From NCBI RefSeq assembly GCF_013375535.1, contig NZ_JABXJG010000001.1:2108001-2172000 (forward strand): a stretch of 64,000 nucleotides of DNA. The letters are read 5' to 3'. Every line of letters begins with the position of its first letter. Within the stretch, counting starts at the first letter, position 1. The position numbers and the translations under genes are program-made. The stretch is from Sphingobium sp. 15-1. Its GTDB lineage: Bacteria; Pseudomonadota; Alphaproteobacteria; Sphingomonadales; Sphingomonadaceae. The notes under the pieces were generated by a model. It was given only the letters and a program-made list of their open reading frames with translations. It ran no database searches and was not told where the DNA came from. Of this stretch, positions 44,025 to 53,349 are shown piece after piece.

Positions 44025-45349
44025 GCGCCGAACTCAGCGATAAGGGCGTTGGCGCTGGTGTCGAGATCGATGAAACTCTTCTGATCCTGGCGGATGAATT
44101 CCAGGATTTCCTGACGGCGCTGCACGGCTTCGTCGATCACCGGATCATTGCCGGGGCGATAGGCGCCCATCAGGATGAGGTCGCGATTTTCCTCATAGGC
44201 GGCCCAGAGGCGGCGATAGGCGGCGGCGGCGAGGCGATGCTCGTCCGGCACCACATCGGCCATGACGCGGGACAGCGACTTGCCGACATCGATGGCGGGG
44301 AAGATCGACTGTTCGGAAAGATGGCGCGACAGCACGAAATGGCCGTCGACAATGGCGCGGGCCGCATCGACGATCGGATCGTCCGTATCGTCGCCGTCGG
44401 CCAGTACGGTATAGAGCGCGGTGATCGAGCCGCCGGTCCGGGTATCGACGCCAGCGCGTTCCACCAGCCGGGGGATCAGCGCCAGAGCGGAAGGCGGATA
44501 GCCCTTCATCGCAGGCGGCTCGCCCAGCGCCAGCCCGATCTCGCGCTGCGCATGGGCGCAGCGGGTCAGGCTGTCGATCAGCAGCAGCACCTTCTTGCCG
44601 CGGGCGCGGAAATATTCGGCAATGGCGGTGGCGCGGGCGGCGGCGCGCAGACGCAGCACCGGCGGATGATCGGCGGGGACGGCAACGACGATGCTCTTGT
44701 GCATCGCGCCCTTGAGCTTGGTTTCAAGAAAATCGCTGACCTCCCGGCCGCGTTCCCCGATCAGGCCGGCGACGACGATGTCGGCTTCGGCGCCCTGGAT
44801 CATCTGGCCCATCAGGACCGACTTGCCGACGCCCGAACCCGCGATGATCGCGATGCGCTGGCCGCGCCCGGCAGTGAGCAGGGCGTTGACGGCGCGGACG
44901 CCGAGATCAAAGGGCTCGGTGACGCGGCCCCGGTCGAGCACATTGCCCTTCACGCCGTTGAGCGGCCACGAACCGCCCGCGATGATCGGCCCCTTGCGGT
45001 CCAGCGGCTGGCCCATGGCATCGATGACGCGGCCGATCAGCCCCTCGCCTACCTGCACCATGGTCGCCTGAGAATCCGGCTCGACCCGCGCCCCATTTTC
45101 CAGCGGTGCATCGCTGTCGAGCGGCACCAGCAGGGTCTTATCGCCGCGAAAGCCCACGACTTCGGCTCGACAGATCGTCCCGTCCGATGCGATCACCCGC
45201 GCTCCCGCGCCGATGGGGCGACGGAAGCCGGTGACTTCCAGCATGCCCGCATCATGGCTGACCAGCCGGCCGACATGGCGCGGCTGGCGGTTCTGCACCT
45301 GCATATGGTCGAACAGCGTCTCCGCCTGGGCGAGCGCGGCATTGATCAT
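44021..45349 (-). CDS. fliI: Flagellar export ATPase FliI
   Basis: The hexameric ATPase of the flagellar export system, 442 residues. The P-loop is AGSGVGKSVLM near residue 170, Walker B is KVLLLIDSLTR near 255, and the F-type ATPase-like PPSALALIPRLVERAG follows. Size and order are normal. It overlaps fliH and fliJ by four bases at each end. Confidence 0.96.
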   Translation of the reverse strand: MINAALAQAETLFDHMQVQNRQPRHVGRLVSHDAGMLEVTGFRRPIGAGARVIASDGTICRAEVVGFRGDKTLLVPLDSDAPLENGARVEPDSQATMVQVGEGLIGRVIDAMGQPLDRKGPIIAGGSWPLNGVKGNVLDRGRVTEPFDLGVRAVNALLTAGRGQRIAIIAGSGVGKSVLMGQMIQGAEADIVVAGLIGERGREVSDFLETKLKGAMHKSIVVAVPADHPPVLRLRAAARATAIAEYFRARGKKVLLLIDSLTRCAHAQREIGLALGEPPAMKGYPPSALALIPRLVERAGVDTRTGGSITALYTVLADGDDTDDPIVDAARAIVDGHFVLSRHLSEQSIFPAIDVGKSLSRVMADVVPDEHRLAAAAYRRLWAAYEENRDLILMGAYRPGNDPVIDEAVQRRQEILEFIRQDQKSFIDLDTSANALIAEFGA

Positions 45350-45978
45350 GCCTTACCCTCCATATCGTCAAGCAACGCACGCAGGCGCGACAGGCGTATG
45401 TCGGGGCCGTCCTCGACCCAGCCGTCAGCGGTTTCCAACCGGACGCAGCCGCGCTGCATGCCGTGGTCCGCGACCAGCTTCACGCCGATATTCTCGCCTT
45501 CCAGCAGTTCGATGTCGTCCGGATGCAGGTGCAGCGCGCCTTTCTCATCATTATCCTCGATGAAGGCGGCGACGCTGTCGCAGCGCTGGAGCAAGCGTTC
45601 GATGTCGATCTCGACCTCGCCCACGATCTGCTCGACCAGCCGCACGACAGTGGCCGACAGCATGGTCGACAACATGCCGCTGGGCGCGGGGGCCAACAAT
45701 TCCAGCGCTTCGGCAAGGCGTTGGCGCGCTTCGGCGTCGGCCGCATTGGCTTCCGCCGTCACGCGGCTGCCTTCGTCAAAGCCCATGGCGAAGGCTTCGA
45801 TCCGGGCCTGTTCCAGCACGTCCTCTTCGCTTTGCGGCACGCTGTCATGCACCGGCTGGCCGGGCGCGGCATGCACCGGCGCGAACAGGCTGCGGAAACC
45901 GCCGCTCGTCACCTGTCCCATGCCGCCCAGCGGAATGCTGGCGACCTCTGCATTGGCCCAAAGCTTAGACAAAATCAT
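45346..45978 (-). CDS. fliH: Flagellar export ATPase regulator FliH
   Basis: The 210-residue regulator that ties FliI to the C-ring. It has a Gly/Ala/Glu-rich central helix (FAMGFDEGSRVTAEANAADAEARQRL) and a C-terminal domain like that of V-type ATPase stalks (LHLHPDDIELLE). The start is placed at 45978, overlapping the fliG stop by 14 bases; the longer frame to 46011 is not supported. Order fliG-fliH-fliI is standard. Confidence 0.88.
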   Translation of the reverse strand: MILSKLWANAEVASIPLGGMGQVTSGGFRSLFAPVHAAPGQPVHDSVPQSEEDVLEQARIEAFAMGFDEGSRVTAEANAADAEARQRLAEALELLAPAPSGMLSTMLSATVVRLVEQIVGEVEIDIERLLQRCDSVAAFIEDNDEKGALHLHPDDIELLEGENIGVKLVADHGMQRGCVRLETADGWVEDGPDIRLSRLRALLDDMEGKA

Positions 45979-46978
45979 TCCCCTTGCCGCCCAGCATGAT
46001 GGTGCCCGCATCGGCCATGCGGCGGGCGGTGGCGATGATGAGTTTCTGCGCGTCGATCACTTCGGCCAGGCGGATCGGGCCGCGTTCCTCAATCTCGTCG
46101 GCAATGGCCTGCGCAGCGCGGGCCGACATGGACCCGGAGATCTTCGCCTTCAGCATCTCGTTCGCGCCCTTCAGCGCCACGACCAGCACGGCGCTGTCGA
46201 CGGTGCGCATCAGCGTGCCCATATTCTTGTCGTCCATGTCGATCAGGTTGTCGAAGACGAACATTTCCTCCTCGATCGTCTGGGCGACCATCTTGTCCCG
46301 CTTGGCCAGCGCCTTGATGATGCGCTGTTCATTCTCCTTGCGGACATTGTTCATGATCGCCGCCGCCTCGATCGTGCCGCCGCGCTGCGAGGCGCCGCCC
46401 TGCTTCTTGGCCATATTGCCGCGCAGCAGGAGCTGCTCCAGATCGTCCAGCGCCTCGTTCGATACGGGGCCGAGCGTGGCGATGCGGTAGACGACCTCTT
46501 CCTGATATTCGGTCGGCAGCAATTGCAGCACGTCGGCGGCGATCGGCGCCTCCAGATGGGCAAGGACGATGGCCATGATCTGCGGATGCTCCGCCTCGAT
46601 CAGCACGGCGATCTCCTTGGCGTCCATCCATTTCAGCATCTCAAGCTGGGTGGAGCGGGTCGGCGGGGTGATGCGGGCCAGCATGTTCTCGGCCCGCTCC
46701 TCGCCCAACGCCTTGGTCATCGCGCCACGGATATGGCGGGTCGCGCCGTAACCGATGGTGGTGCGCTTCTTCGCCTTGGTGACGAAATGGTCGAGCGCTT
46801 CGTTGACTTCCTCGACCTGCACATCGGCCACGTCATACATGGCATAGCCAAGCTGGCGCACTTCGTCCGGCTCCAGGCGGGAGAGGATCTGCGCGGCCTC
46901 ATCCTCGTCGAACAGCATCAGCAGGACGGCGGCGGCGGCGCTGCCCTTCAGCGCCGTGGCGGTGGCGGCGTCAGGCAT
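45965..46978 (-). CDS. fliG: Flagellar motor switch protein FliG
   Basis: The rotor protein that meets the stator, 337 residues. The torque-generating C-terminal domain has EEMFVFDNLIDMDDKNMGTLMRTVDS, with its conserved charges. The middle domain carries EHPQIMAIVLAHL. It overlaps fliF by eight bases. Confidence 0.95.
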   Translation of the reverse strand: MPDAATATALKGSAAAAVLLMLFDEDEAAQILSRLEPDEVRQLGYAMYDVADVQVEEVNEALDHFVTKAKKRTTIGYGATRHIRGAMTKALGEERAENMLARITPPTRSTQLEMLKWMDAKEIAVLIEAEHPQIMAIVLAHLEAPIAADVLQLLPTEYQEEVVYRIATLGPVSNEALDDLEQLLLRGNMAKKQGGASQRGGTIEAAAIMNNVRKENEQRIIKALAKRDKMVAQTIEEEMFVFDNLIDMDDKNMGTLMRTVDSAVLVVALKGANEMLKAKISGSMSARAAQAIADEIEERGPIRLAEVIDAQKLIIATARRMADAGTIMLGGKGNDFV

Positions 46979-48722
46979 TTTCCTTCTTCCCTTCCTTCAG
47001 AAGGTCGCGGACGACCAGCGCGGCGCGATCAGGGTCCTGCTTCACGAAATTGCGGATCAGGTCGGCGCGCTGGGCATAGTCGTAAGTGGAGGAGATCATG
47101 TCGAGCGTGATGGGCGTCGAACCATCGGGGTTCACCGTCACCTGACGCGTGATCTCGGTAGAGATTTCGCGGCCGATCTTCTGGCCCTCAGCGGCGACCT
47201 GTTCGGCAGCAGCCGCCTGTGCAGCGGCGCGGCGCTTCAGCAGCGGGCGGCCGATACCGAAGATCACCAGCAGCGCGACCAGCAGGGCCGAGACATTGCG
47301 CACCAGTGGCGACACCCATTCGGCTTCATACCAGGGCGCCTGAACCACTTCTTCCTTGGCGAAGCTGCGCGAGGACAGCGCCACCACGTCGCCGCGTGCC
47401 TGGTCGAAGCCGACCGCGCCCTTCACCAGCGCTTCGAGAGCGGCGATCTCCTGCGCCGAACGCGGCTTGCCGTCCGGGCCGTTGTCCAACGCGACCGCGA
47501 CCGACAGGCGCTTGACCGTGCCGATGGCGTCCTTCGTCACCGAAACCTCCCGGCCCAGTTCGAAGCTGCGGTTGAAGGTTTCTTCGGTCTTCATCAGCGG
47601 ATTGGGCGGCGTGCCCGGCTGGGCGGCGGTCTGCGCGCTCTGCGTGCCTTGAGCGACGGCCTGACCGTTGGGATTGGTCTGGGTCACGGTCGGATTGACC
47701 GGCGCCTGGTTGCTGAGCGCGCCGGGGATGCCGCTCGCCTCGCTACCGGCGCCTTGTCCGCGCGGGTCGGAGGCCCAGGTGCCCTGCTCCGTGCGCAGGC
47801 GGGCTTCATCCTGCGGATAGGTTTCGCGGGTCGCCTGACGCTCCGCAAAGTTCAGTTCGGTATGAACTTCGGTCGAGAATTTGCCCGCGCCCAGGATCGG
47901 CGTCAGCAGCGCGATCACCGACTGGCGATAGCGATCCTCCATCCGGGTCTGAACGGCCAACTGGCGGTCGTCAGCGGCGTTGCTGTCATTATTGCTGATC
48001 AGGCGGCCATTCTGGTCGACGACCGAGATGTCCTCCGGATTGAGTTCAGGGATCGAGGAAGCGACCAGATGCACGATGGCGCTGACCTGCGCGTCGGTGA
48101 GCTGACGGCCCGAGGCGAGACGCAGCATCACCGAAGCGGATGGCTTGGACCGTTCGCGCAGGAAGACGCTGGGCGGCTCGACCGCGAGGTGGACCTTGGC
48201 GCTCTCGACGCTGTCGATCGCCTCGATGGTGCGGGCCAGGTCCATTTCGCGGGCAGACCGCAGCTTTTCGCCCTCGACGGCGCGGCTGGCGCCCATGGGC
48301 AGGCTGTCGATCATGCTGTTGCCGTCGGGCGCGCTCTTGGGCAGGCCCTGCGCGGCGAGCATCATCTTCGCCTTGAAATAATCATCCTCGCCAACGGTCA
48401 TGCTGCCCGAATTGTCGAAGTCGTAGCGGATGCCATTCTGATCCAGCACGCTCGCCACCGCCGACTTGTCGGCATCGGGCAGAGCGCGGAACAGGTCGCG
48501 CTGCGGCGGTTCGCGCAGCGCCAGCCAGGCCGCGCCCGCGGTCGCGACGACGCCCAACAGGCCCAGCAGCGGCAGGCTCTTCGCCACCGCCGGCTGCTTC
48601 ATGAAGCCGGTGAAGCGCGCCTTCAGCGCATCGACGCCCTTCGCGCCGCCAAAAGAGGCGGGGCTGGTGGCCGGGAGAGCGGCAGCGCCGCCGACGGAGG
48701 GGGTGAGTGCGTTCTCGCTCAT
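46971..48722 (-). CDS. fliF: Flagellar MS-ring protein FliF
   Basis: The MS-ring protein, 583 residues. Two membrane helices (about 45-65 and 440-460) border the periplasmic ring-building domains, which carry GIRYDFDNSGSMTVGEDDY and EMDLARTIEAIDSVESAKVHLA. The C-terminal tail binds FliG. It follows fliE directly. Confidence 0.96.
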   Translation of the reverse strand: MSENALTPSVGGAAALPATSPASFGGAKGVDALKARFTGFMKQPAVAKSLPLLGLLGVVATAGAAWLALREPPQRDLFRALPDADKSAVASVLDQNGIRYDFDNSGSMTVGEDDYFKAKMMLAAQGLPKSAPDGNSMIDSLPMGASRAVEGEKLRSAREMDLARTIEAIDSVESAKVHLAVEPPSVFLRERSKPSASVMLRLASGRQLTDAQVSAIVHLVASSIPELNPEDISVVDQNGRLISNNDSNAADDRQLAVQTRMEDRYRQSVIALLTPILGAGKFSTEVHTELNFAERQATRETYPQDEARLRTEQGTWASDPRGQGAGSEASGIPGALSNQAPVNPTVTQTNPNGQAVAQGTQSAQTAAQPGTPPNPLMKTEETFNRSFELGREVSVTKDAIGTVKRLSVAVALDNGPDGKPRSAQEIAALEALVKGAVGFDQARGDVVALSSRSFAKEEVVQAPWYEAEWVSPLVRNVSALLVALLVIFGIGRPLLKRRAAAQAAAAEQVAAEGQKIGREISTEITRQVTVNPDGSTPITLDMISSTYDYAQRADLIRNFVKQDPDRAALVVRDLLKEGKKENA

Positions 48723-48723
48723 A

Positions 48724-49083
48724 TTACACCGGCATGCTCATGATGTCCTTGTAAGCGGACAGCAATTTGTTGCGGACCTGAAGGGTGGCTTCGAAGCTGA
48801 CGGAGGCCTGCTGCTTGGCCAGCATGACCCCGGCAATATCGGTGGTTTCCCCCCGTTCGAACGAGGCGGCTGCTTCACCCGCTTGATTTTGCAAGCCGTT
48901 GACCTGCTCCAGCGCTGATTTCAGCGCGTCGGTAAAGCCGCCCGGGGCGGTGGCGCCGTTGGTGCCGACCGCTGCAGGACCGCCAGTGTTGCCGGTCTGG
49001 GCGACATCGCGCAGCGCGGCGTTTTTCTGAAGGATGGCGTTGCGGATCGCCATCACGCTGTCGGTGGGGGAAATGCCGGTCAT
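48724..49083 (-). CDS. fliE: Flagellar hook-basal body protein FliE
   Basis: A small rod-MS ring adaptor, 119 residues. The C-terminal half carries the FliE pattern FTDALKSALEQVNGLQNQAGEAA and ASVSFEATLQVRNKLLSAYKDIMSMPV. It is first in the fliE-to-flhB operon of about 13 kb and lies 14 bases after the sigma-54 activator gene. Confidence 0.93.
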   Translation of the reverse strand: MTGISPTDSVMAIRNAILQKNAALRDVAQTGNTGGPAAVGTNGATAPGGFTDALKSALEQVNGLQNQAGEAAASFERGETTDIAGVMLAKQQASVSFEATLQVRNKLLSAYKDIMSMPV

Positions 49084-49097
49084 GCCCTAATCTCCCC

Positions 49098-50369
49098 TCA
49101 AGCGGCCAGCTCGCGCATCTCGGCAAGCCGATAGCGCAGCGTACGTTCGGAAATGCCCAGTTTGGCCGCGGCGGCGGCACGGTGGCCGTCAGTCTCGCGC
49201 AACGCGGCGCGGACAGCCTCCAGCTTGCTGTTATGCGCGACGTCGCGCAGGCGGATCGGTTCGGCGGTTTCCAGAACCTTGGCCTGCACCACCCGCAATT
49301 GCGGCGCGCCGGTGATGTGCAGATCGTCGGCGTCGATTCGATCGCCGTCACGCAGCACCACCGCGCGCTGGAGCACATTGCCCAACTCGCGCGCATTGCC
49401 CGGCCAGATATGGGCGGTCAGCTTTTCGAGCGCGGCGACGGTCGGCCAGACGAAGGCGTCCTTCGCCATATCCTGATGCCGCAACAGCATGGCGGCGGCG
49501 ATCGCGGTCACGTCGCCCGGCCGCTCGGCCAGCGGGCGCAGCTCCAGCGGCATGACGTTGAGGCGCCAGTAAAGATCCTCGCGGAACCGCCCGGCGGCGA
49601 CTTCGGCGGCGAGGTTGCGGTTGCAGGCCGCGATGATGCGGACATTGACCGGAACCGGATGAGTCGCGCCGACGGGCAGCACTTCGCCTTCCTGAAGGGC
49701 GCGCAGCAGCTTCGCCTGAAGGGCAAGCGGCAGCTCCGCAATCTCGTCGAGGAACAGCGTGCCGCCGTCCGCCGCCAGGAACAGGCCCTCCGACGCATTG
49801 GCCGCGCCGGTGAAGCTGCCCTTCTTGTGGCCAAAGAGCATGGCTTCCATCATGGTTTCGGGCAGCGCCGCGCAATTGACGGCGATGAAGTCGCGAGTCA
49901 CGCGGCCGGACTGGGCGTGGAGGAAGCGCGCCATGCCTTCCTTGCCGGTGCCGGTGTCGCCCTGGATCAGCACGGTGGCGTCGCTGCGCGCCACGCGCCC
50001 GGCCAGCGTCATCAGGCGGGTGCTGGCATTGTCTCCCACCGCCGGCACGGCGACGGGGCGGGCCAGCTCCGCGATCAGCGCGAAGGCGAAGCCCATATCC
50101 TCCAGGCCGAACGCCACGCGGGCGGGCAGGCCGTTGGCTGCGGGCACCAGCGAAGGCGCGCCGTCGACCAGGTTGATCAAAATGTCGCGATGGGTCGCAT
50201 GGCCGATCTCGGTCGCCAGCAGGATGCGCCGATTATCCCGTTCAGCGCCCTCGCGCTCACGCGGGCTTTGCGCGTCCACGATGCGCACGGAATAGAACGC
50301 ATTCTCCAGCCAGTGCTGCAGGCCCGGAACGAGCGCGCAAACTCCTCGGCTCACGTCCAGCGATGACAT
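49098..50369 (-). CDS. Sigma-54-dependent flagellar transcription activator (FleQ/FlbD-like)
   Basis: An AAA+ enhancer-binding protein of 423 residues. The AAA+ core shows Walker A GDTGTGKE near residue 140, the sigma-54 contact loop GSFTGA (Ala to Ser against the common GAFTGA) near 185, and Walker B GGTLFLDEI near 203. A factor-for-inversion type HTH (RAAAAAKLGISERTLRYRL) is at the C-terminus. The first 110 residues do not form a normal receiver: the Asp cluster and Lys cannot be found. It lies next to flagellin and the fli operon and is the natural activator of the sigma-54 promoters listed here. An ATG at 50384 is an alternative start. Confidence 0.9.
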   Translation of the reverse strand: MSSLDVSRGVCALVPGLQHWLENAFYSVRIVDAQSPREREGAERDNRRILLATEIGHATHRDILINLVDGAPSLVPAANGLPARVAFGLEDMGFAFALIAELARPVAVPAVGDNASTRLMTLAGRVARSDATVLIQGDTGTGKEGMARFLHAQSGRVTRDFIAVNCAALPETMMEAMLFGHKKGSFTGAANASEGLFLAADGGTLFLDEIAELPLALQAKLLRALQEGEVLPVGATHPVPVNVRIIAACNRNLAAEVAAGRFREDLYWRLNVMPLELRPLAERPGDVTAIAAAMLLRHQDMAKDAFVWPTVAALEKLTAHIWPGNARELGNVLQRAVVLRDGDRIDADDLHITGAPQLRVVQAKVLETAEPIRLRDVAHNSKLEAVRAALRETDGHRAAAAAKLGISERTLRYRLAEMRELAA

Positions 50370-50465
50370 GAACTTTGTCCCCATGATTTGGCAGGATTGT
50401 GCCCCCGCACTCCCCCGACCCCTTCGATGGTTTGAAACTGCCGGACTGTGGTTAGCATATGGTTA

Positions 50466-50488
50466 ATGCGGCAAACCCCTTGCCGCAT
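50466..50488. promoter_or_regulatory. Inverted repeat with sigma-54 promoter signature on both strands
   Basis: ATGCGGCAA and TTGCCGCAT form a perfect 9-base inverted repeat around ACCCC. On each strand GG, ten bases and GC are correctly spaced for a -24/-12 promoter. It could serve the activator gene, the flagellin gene, or both, or be an operator of the activator. Confidence 0.55.
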
Positions 50489-50617
50489 AACGGCAATTTT
50501 TTTCCGCCTTGCCGGAACTTTTCTCGTTCCGCCGCCGTAGGACGCGCCCGCGAAGGTCGATTTACCCGCGCATTTCCGGGCTTTCCGGAAAAATGTCAGA
50601 AAAAATCACGCCAGCTC

Positions 50618-50644
50618 TAAAAGCTTTTTTCGCCGCGCCGTTAT
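50618..50644 (+). promoter_or_regulatory. Sigma-28 (FliA) promoter of flagellin
   Basis: TAAA, 15 bases and GCCGTTAT match the FliA consensus TAAA-N15-GCCGATAA with one change. It lies about 64 bases before the flagellin ATG. FliA and its anti-sigma FlgM are both encoded in the window. Confidence 0.8.
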
Positions 50645-50707
50645 CCCCTTTCGAGGCCGCAAGCAGCCTGATGGCAGCGACCTGATAGTGAACGGAAAGG
50701 GATTATC

Positions 50708-51541
50708 ATGACTGTTATCGGAACCAACTCCTCGGCGCTGCGCGCTCAGAACGCTTCGGCCATGGCCAACAAGGCTCTGGGCACCGCGATGGAACGCCTG
50801 TCGACCGGCAAGCGCATCAACAGCGCGAAGGACGACGCCGCCGGCCTCGCCATCGCCTCGACCATGACCTCGCAGATCCGCGGCATGACTCAGGGCATCC
50901 GCAACGCCAATGACGGCATCTCGCTCGCCCAGACGGCGGAAGGCGCGCTGGGCGAAGTCAGCAACATGCTGCAGCGTATGCGTGAACTGACGGTCCAGGG
51001 TCTGAACGGCACCAACGACACCAAGTCGCAGGGCAACATCAAGAATGAAATCGACCAGCTCGGCAAGCAGATCGACTCGGTGCTGAGCAAGACCGAATTC
51101 AACGGCAAGAAGCTGTTCTCCGCGGCCGCCCCGGCCACGATCGACATCCAGGCCGGCGCCGGCGGCACCGACACGGTTTCCATCGCCCTGGGTCAGCTCG
51201 ACCTGTCCGCCGTCGCCACCGCGGCCGGCGGCGCGCTGAGCGGCACCGTGGCCGCCCCCGCCTTCGCAGCGGCCGACCTCACCGCCTATGACACGGCGCT
51301 GGCGACCGTGGCGACCAAGCGCGCCGATCTCGGCGCGGCGCAGAACCGCCTCGAATCGACCGTCAACAACCTGACGGCCAACGTCACCAACCTGACCGAC
51401 GCCCGCAGCCGCATCGAAGACGCCGACTTCTCGGCCGAAACGACCGCGCTCGCCAAGCAGCAGATTCTGAGCCAGGCTTCGACCGCGATGCTGGCCCAGG
51501 CCAATCAGAGCCAGCAGGGCGTGCTGAAGCTGATCAGCTAA
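50708..51541 (+). CDS. fliC: Flagellin
   Basis: The filament subunit, 277 residues. The N-terminal D0/D1 helices ([41 protein letters not shown]) and the C-terminal helices ([34 protein letters not shown]) are complete. The outer domains D2/D3 are essentially missing, giving a minimal flagellin usual in alphaproteobacteria. A strong GGAAAGGGA site precedes the ATG and a sigma-28 promoter lies upstream. Two hairpins follow the gene. Confidence 0.96.
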   Translation: MTVIGTNSSALRAQNASAMANKALGTAMERLSTGKRINSAKDDAAGLAIASTMTSQIRGMTQGIRNANDGISLAQTAEGALGEVSNMLQRMRELTVQGLNGTNDTKSQGNIKNEIDQLGKQIDSVLSKTEFNGKKLFSAAAPATIDIQAGAGGTDTVSIALGQLDLSAVATAAGGALSGTVAAPAFAAADLTAYDTALATVATKRADLGAAQNRLESTVNNLTANVTNLTDARSRIEDADFSAETTALAKQQILSQASTAMLAQANQSQQGVLKLIS

Positions 51542-51595
51542 GCTGCGATACAAGATTGATCGGCTGGGGTCTTGGTCACCCCGGCCGGTCATGCC

Positions 51596-51633
51596 GCCCC
51601 CGGCACATTATCAGTCCCCACCGTGCCGGGGGC
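51596..51633 (+). terminator. Strong hairpin after flagellin
   Basis: GCCCCCGGCAC and GTGCCGGGGGC form an 11-bp stem around a 16-base loop. There is no T-run after it, so it may act as an mRNA-stabilising 3' hairpin or as a factor-assisted end. Confidence 0.5.
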
Positions 51634-51662
51634 AAAGACTTCGATGAAACGACCAGCTCAAC

Positions 51663-51692
51663 GAAGCCTCCGTCCCCCCGGGCGGAGGCTTC
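51663..51692 (+). terminator. Second hairpin after flagellin
   Basis: GAAGCCTCCG and CGGAGGCTTC form a 10-bp stem around a C/G-rich loop, followed by ATCGCATTTG rather than a T-run. Likely the transcript end of flagellin or a stabilising structure. Confidence 0.55.
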
Positions 51693-51791
51693 ATCGCATT
51701 TGTCGATCGGCCATTTTCCAGTCAATGCGGGATCGAAACACTTGCATTGGCGGTTGTCGCACCCATGATGCCCACCATGACCAAGGCTTTC

Positions 51792-53276
51792 ATGACCAAG
51801 ATGGACCGCCGCGCAATGATCGCCGCCTCCGGCGCAGCCTTGCTGGTTCCCCGCGCCCTTTTCGCCCAACCCCGCGGCGATGCCTTTTCCTGGGAGATGG
51901 TGATCGGGCGGGCGCAGCGGCTGACCCGCGCGCCCTTTGCCGTGACGCCCTTTTTCCCTGGCGCGGACAAGATCGGCTATGACGCCTTCAACCAGGCCCG
52001 CTTCCGCGACGAGCGGACGATCTGGAACGATCTGGGCGGCGACACCGGCATCCGTCTATTCCCGCTGAGCGGCACGGTGCAGCAGCCGGTCGAGATCGCG
52101 CTGGTGGACAGGGGCCGGGCGACGCCGCTCCGCTACGATCCCGACATGTTCGACGCCCCGCCGGGCAATGCGGTGCGCAATCTGGGCCCCGATGCGGGCT
52201 TTTCCGGCTTCCGCATCATGAACGAAGCGCGGGACGGCGACTGGCTGTCCTTCCTGGGCGCGACCTATTTCCGGGCGCCCGCCGAAAAGCAGTTCGGCCT
52301 GTCGGCCCGCGCCGTCGCGATCAACACCAGCATCGCGGGCAAGGAGGAATTTCCCCGCTTCACCCATTTCTGGCTGGAGCGCACCGGGCGCAGCAGCGTC
52401 ACCGTCTATGCGCTGATGGACAGCGCCTCGCTGACCGGCGCCTTCCGCTTCGCCAACGAGCTGACGCCGCAGGGCGTGCGGCAGGATGTCGACGCCGTGC
52501 TGTTCGCGCGCAAGGCGATCACCGAACTGGGGCTGATGCCGATGACCAGCATGTTCTGGTACGATCAGGCCGACCGGGCCAAGCGCACCGACTGGCGGCC
52601 GGAAATCCATGACAGCGACATGCTCTCCATCGCCAGCGCCGACGGCACCGCCCATTGCCGCCCGCTGGTCAACCCCTCCGCCCCCCGCGTCGACGTCTTT
52701 GCGGAGCGCAATCCCAAGGGCTTCGGCCTGCTCCAGCGCGACCGCGATTTCGATCATTATCAGGATGATGGCGTCTTCTACGAACGGCGGCCTTCCCTGT
52801 GGGCGACCAGCCGCAAGCCGCTGGGCGCGGGGCAGGTCCGGCTCTACGCCTTCCCGACCGACAGCGAATATACCGACAATGTCGCCACTTATTGGACGCC
52901 AACCGCCCCGACCCGCGCAGGGAGCCGGATCGAAGCAAGCTATCGGCTCGACTGGTCGGCGGCGCGGGCGCCCGCCTCGACCGGTCTGGCCATAGTCGAG
53001 AATATCTGGATCGGACAATCGGGAGAAGCCGGGGTCGACCGCTTCCTCGTGGATTTCGCTGGCGTCCCGGCAAAGGCGACTCCCGACATCTGGGTCGACC
53101 TGGCGGGCGGCACGCTGGTCAAAAAGGCGGGCTATCCGGTGCTTCACCAGAAGGACATGTTCCGGATGGTCCTGGATATTCGTCGGGACCGGGGCAAGCC
53201 GACCGACATCCGCGCCCAACTCAGGGCTGGCAATCGCCCGTTCAGCGAATATGTGCATTACCCGCTGGGCGCCTGA
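51792..53276 (+). CDS. Periplasmic glucan biosynthesis protein OpgG/OpgD
   Basis: An exported protein of the OpgG/OpgD (MdoG) family, 494 residues, that works with OpgH to make osmoregulated periplasmic glucans. The N-terminus KMDRRAMIAASGAALLVPRA looks like a twin-arginine signal, which is the OpgD type. The family core is recognisable in LGATYFRAPAEKQFGLSARA, PRFTHFWLE and SMFWYDQADRAKRTDWRPEIHDSDML. Several in-frame starts exist (51765, 51777, 51792, 51801); 51792 leaves a normal signal peptide. opgH follows after 73 bases. Confidence 0.9.
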   Translation: MTKMDRRAMIAASGAALLVPRALFAQPRGDAFSWEMVIGRAQRLTRAPFAVTPFFPGADKIGYDAFNQARFRDERTIWNDLGGDTGIRLFPLSGTVQQPVEIALVDRGRATPLRYDPDMFDAPPGNAVRNLGPDAGFSGFRIMNEARDGDWLSFLGATYFRAPAEKQFGLSARAVAINTSIAGKEEFPRFTHFWLERTGRSSVTVYALMDSASLTGAFRFANELTPQGVRQDVDAVLFARKAITELGLMPMTSMFWYDQADRAKRTDWRPEIHDSDMLSIASADGTAHCRPLVNPSAPRVDVFAERNPKGFGLLQRDRDFDHYQDDGVFYERRPSLWATSRKPLGAGQVRLYAFPTDSEYTDNVATYWTPTAPTRAGSRIEASYRLDWSAARAPASTGLAIVENIWIGQSGEAGVDRFLVDFAGVPAKATPDIWVDLAGGTLVKKAGYPVLHQKDMFRMVLDIRRDRGKPTDIRAQLRAGNRPFSEYVHYPLGA

Positions 53277-53349
53277 GAGCGGGCAAAAAGGGAACCAGCC
53301 GGCGATGAGGCGGTTCTGGTGACGGGTTCGAATCCAAAATGGGTCAGGC

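Larger units (their letters stand above)
50370..50707. promoter_or_regulatory. Divergent regulatory region between the sigma-54 activator and flagellin genes
   Basis: This is a 338-base gene-free stretch. It contains an inverted repeat with sigma-54 spacing on both strands (50466-50488), a second GGCAA-like and A/T-rich stretch, and the sigma-28 promoter of flagellin (50618-50644). The flagellin leader of about 55 bases ends with the ribosome site ACGGAAAGGGA. No small ORF with a ribosome site was seen. Confidence 0.8.

Noticed and set aside
44237-47110. 957-codon plus-strand frame opposite fliG, fliH and fliI
   Set aside because: Antisense shadow of three conserved flagellar genes with His/Arg-rich, low-information translation.
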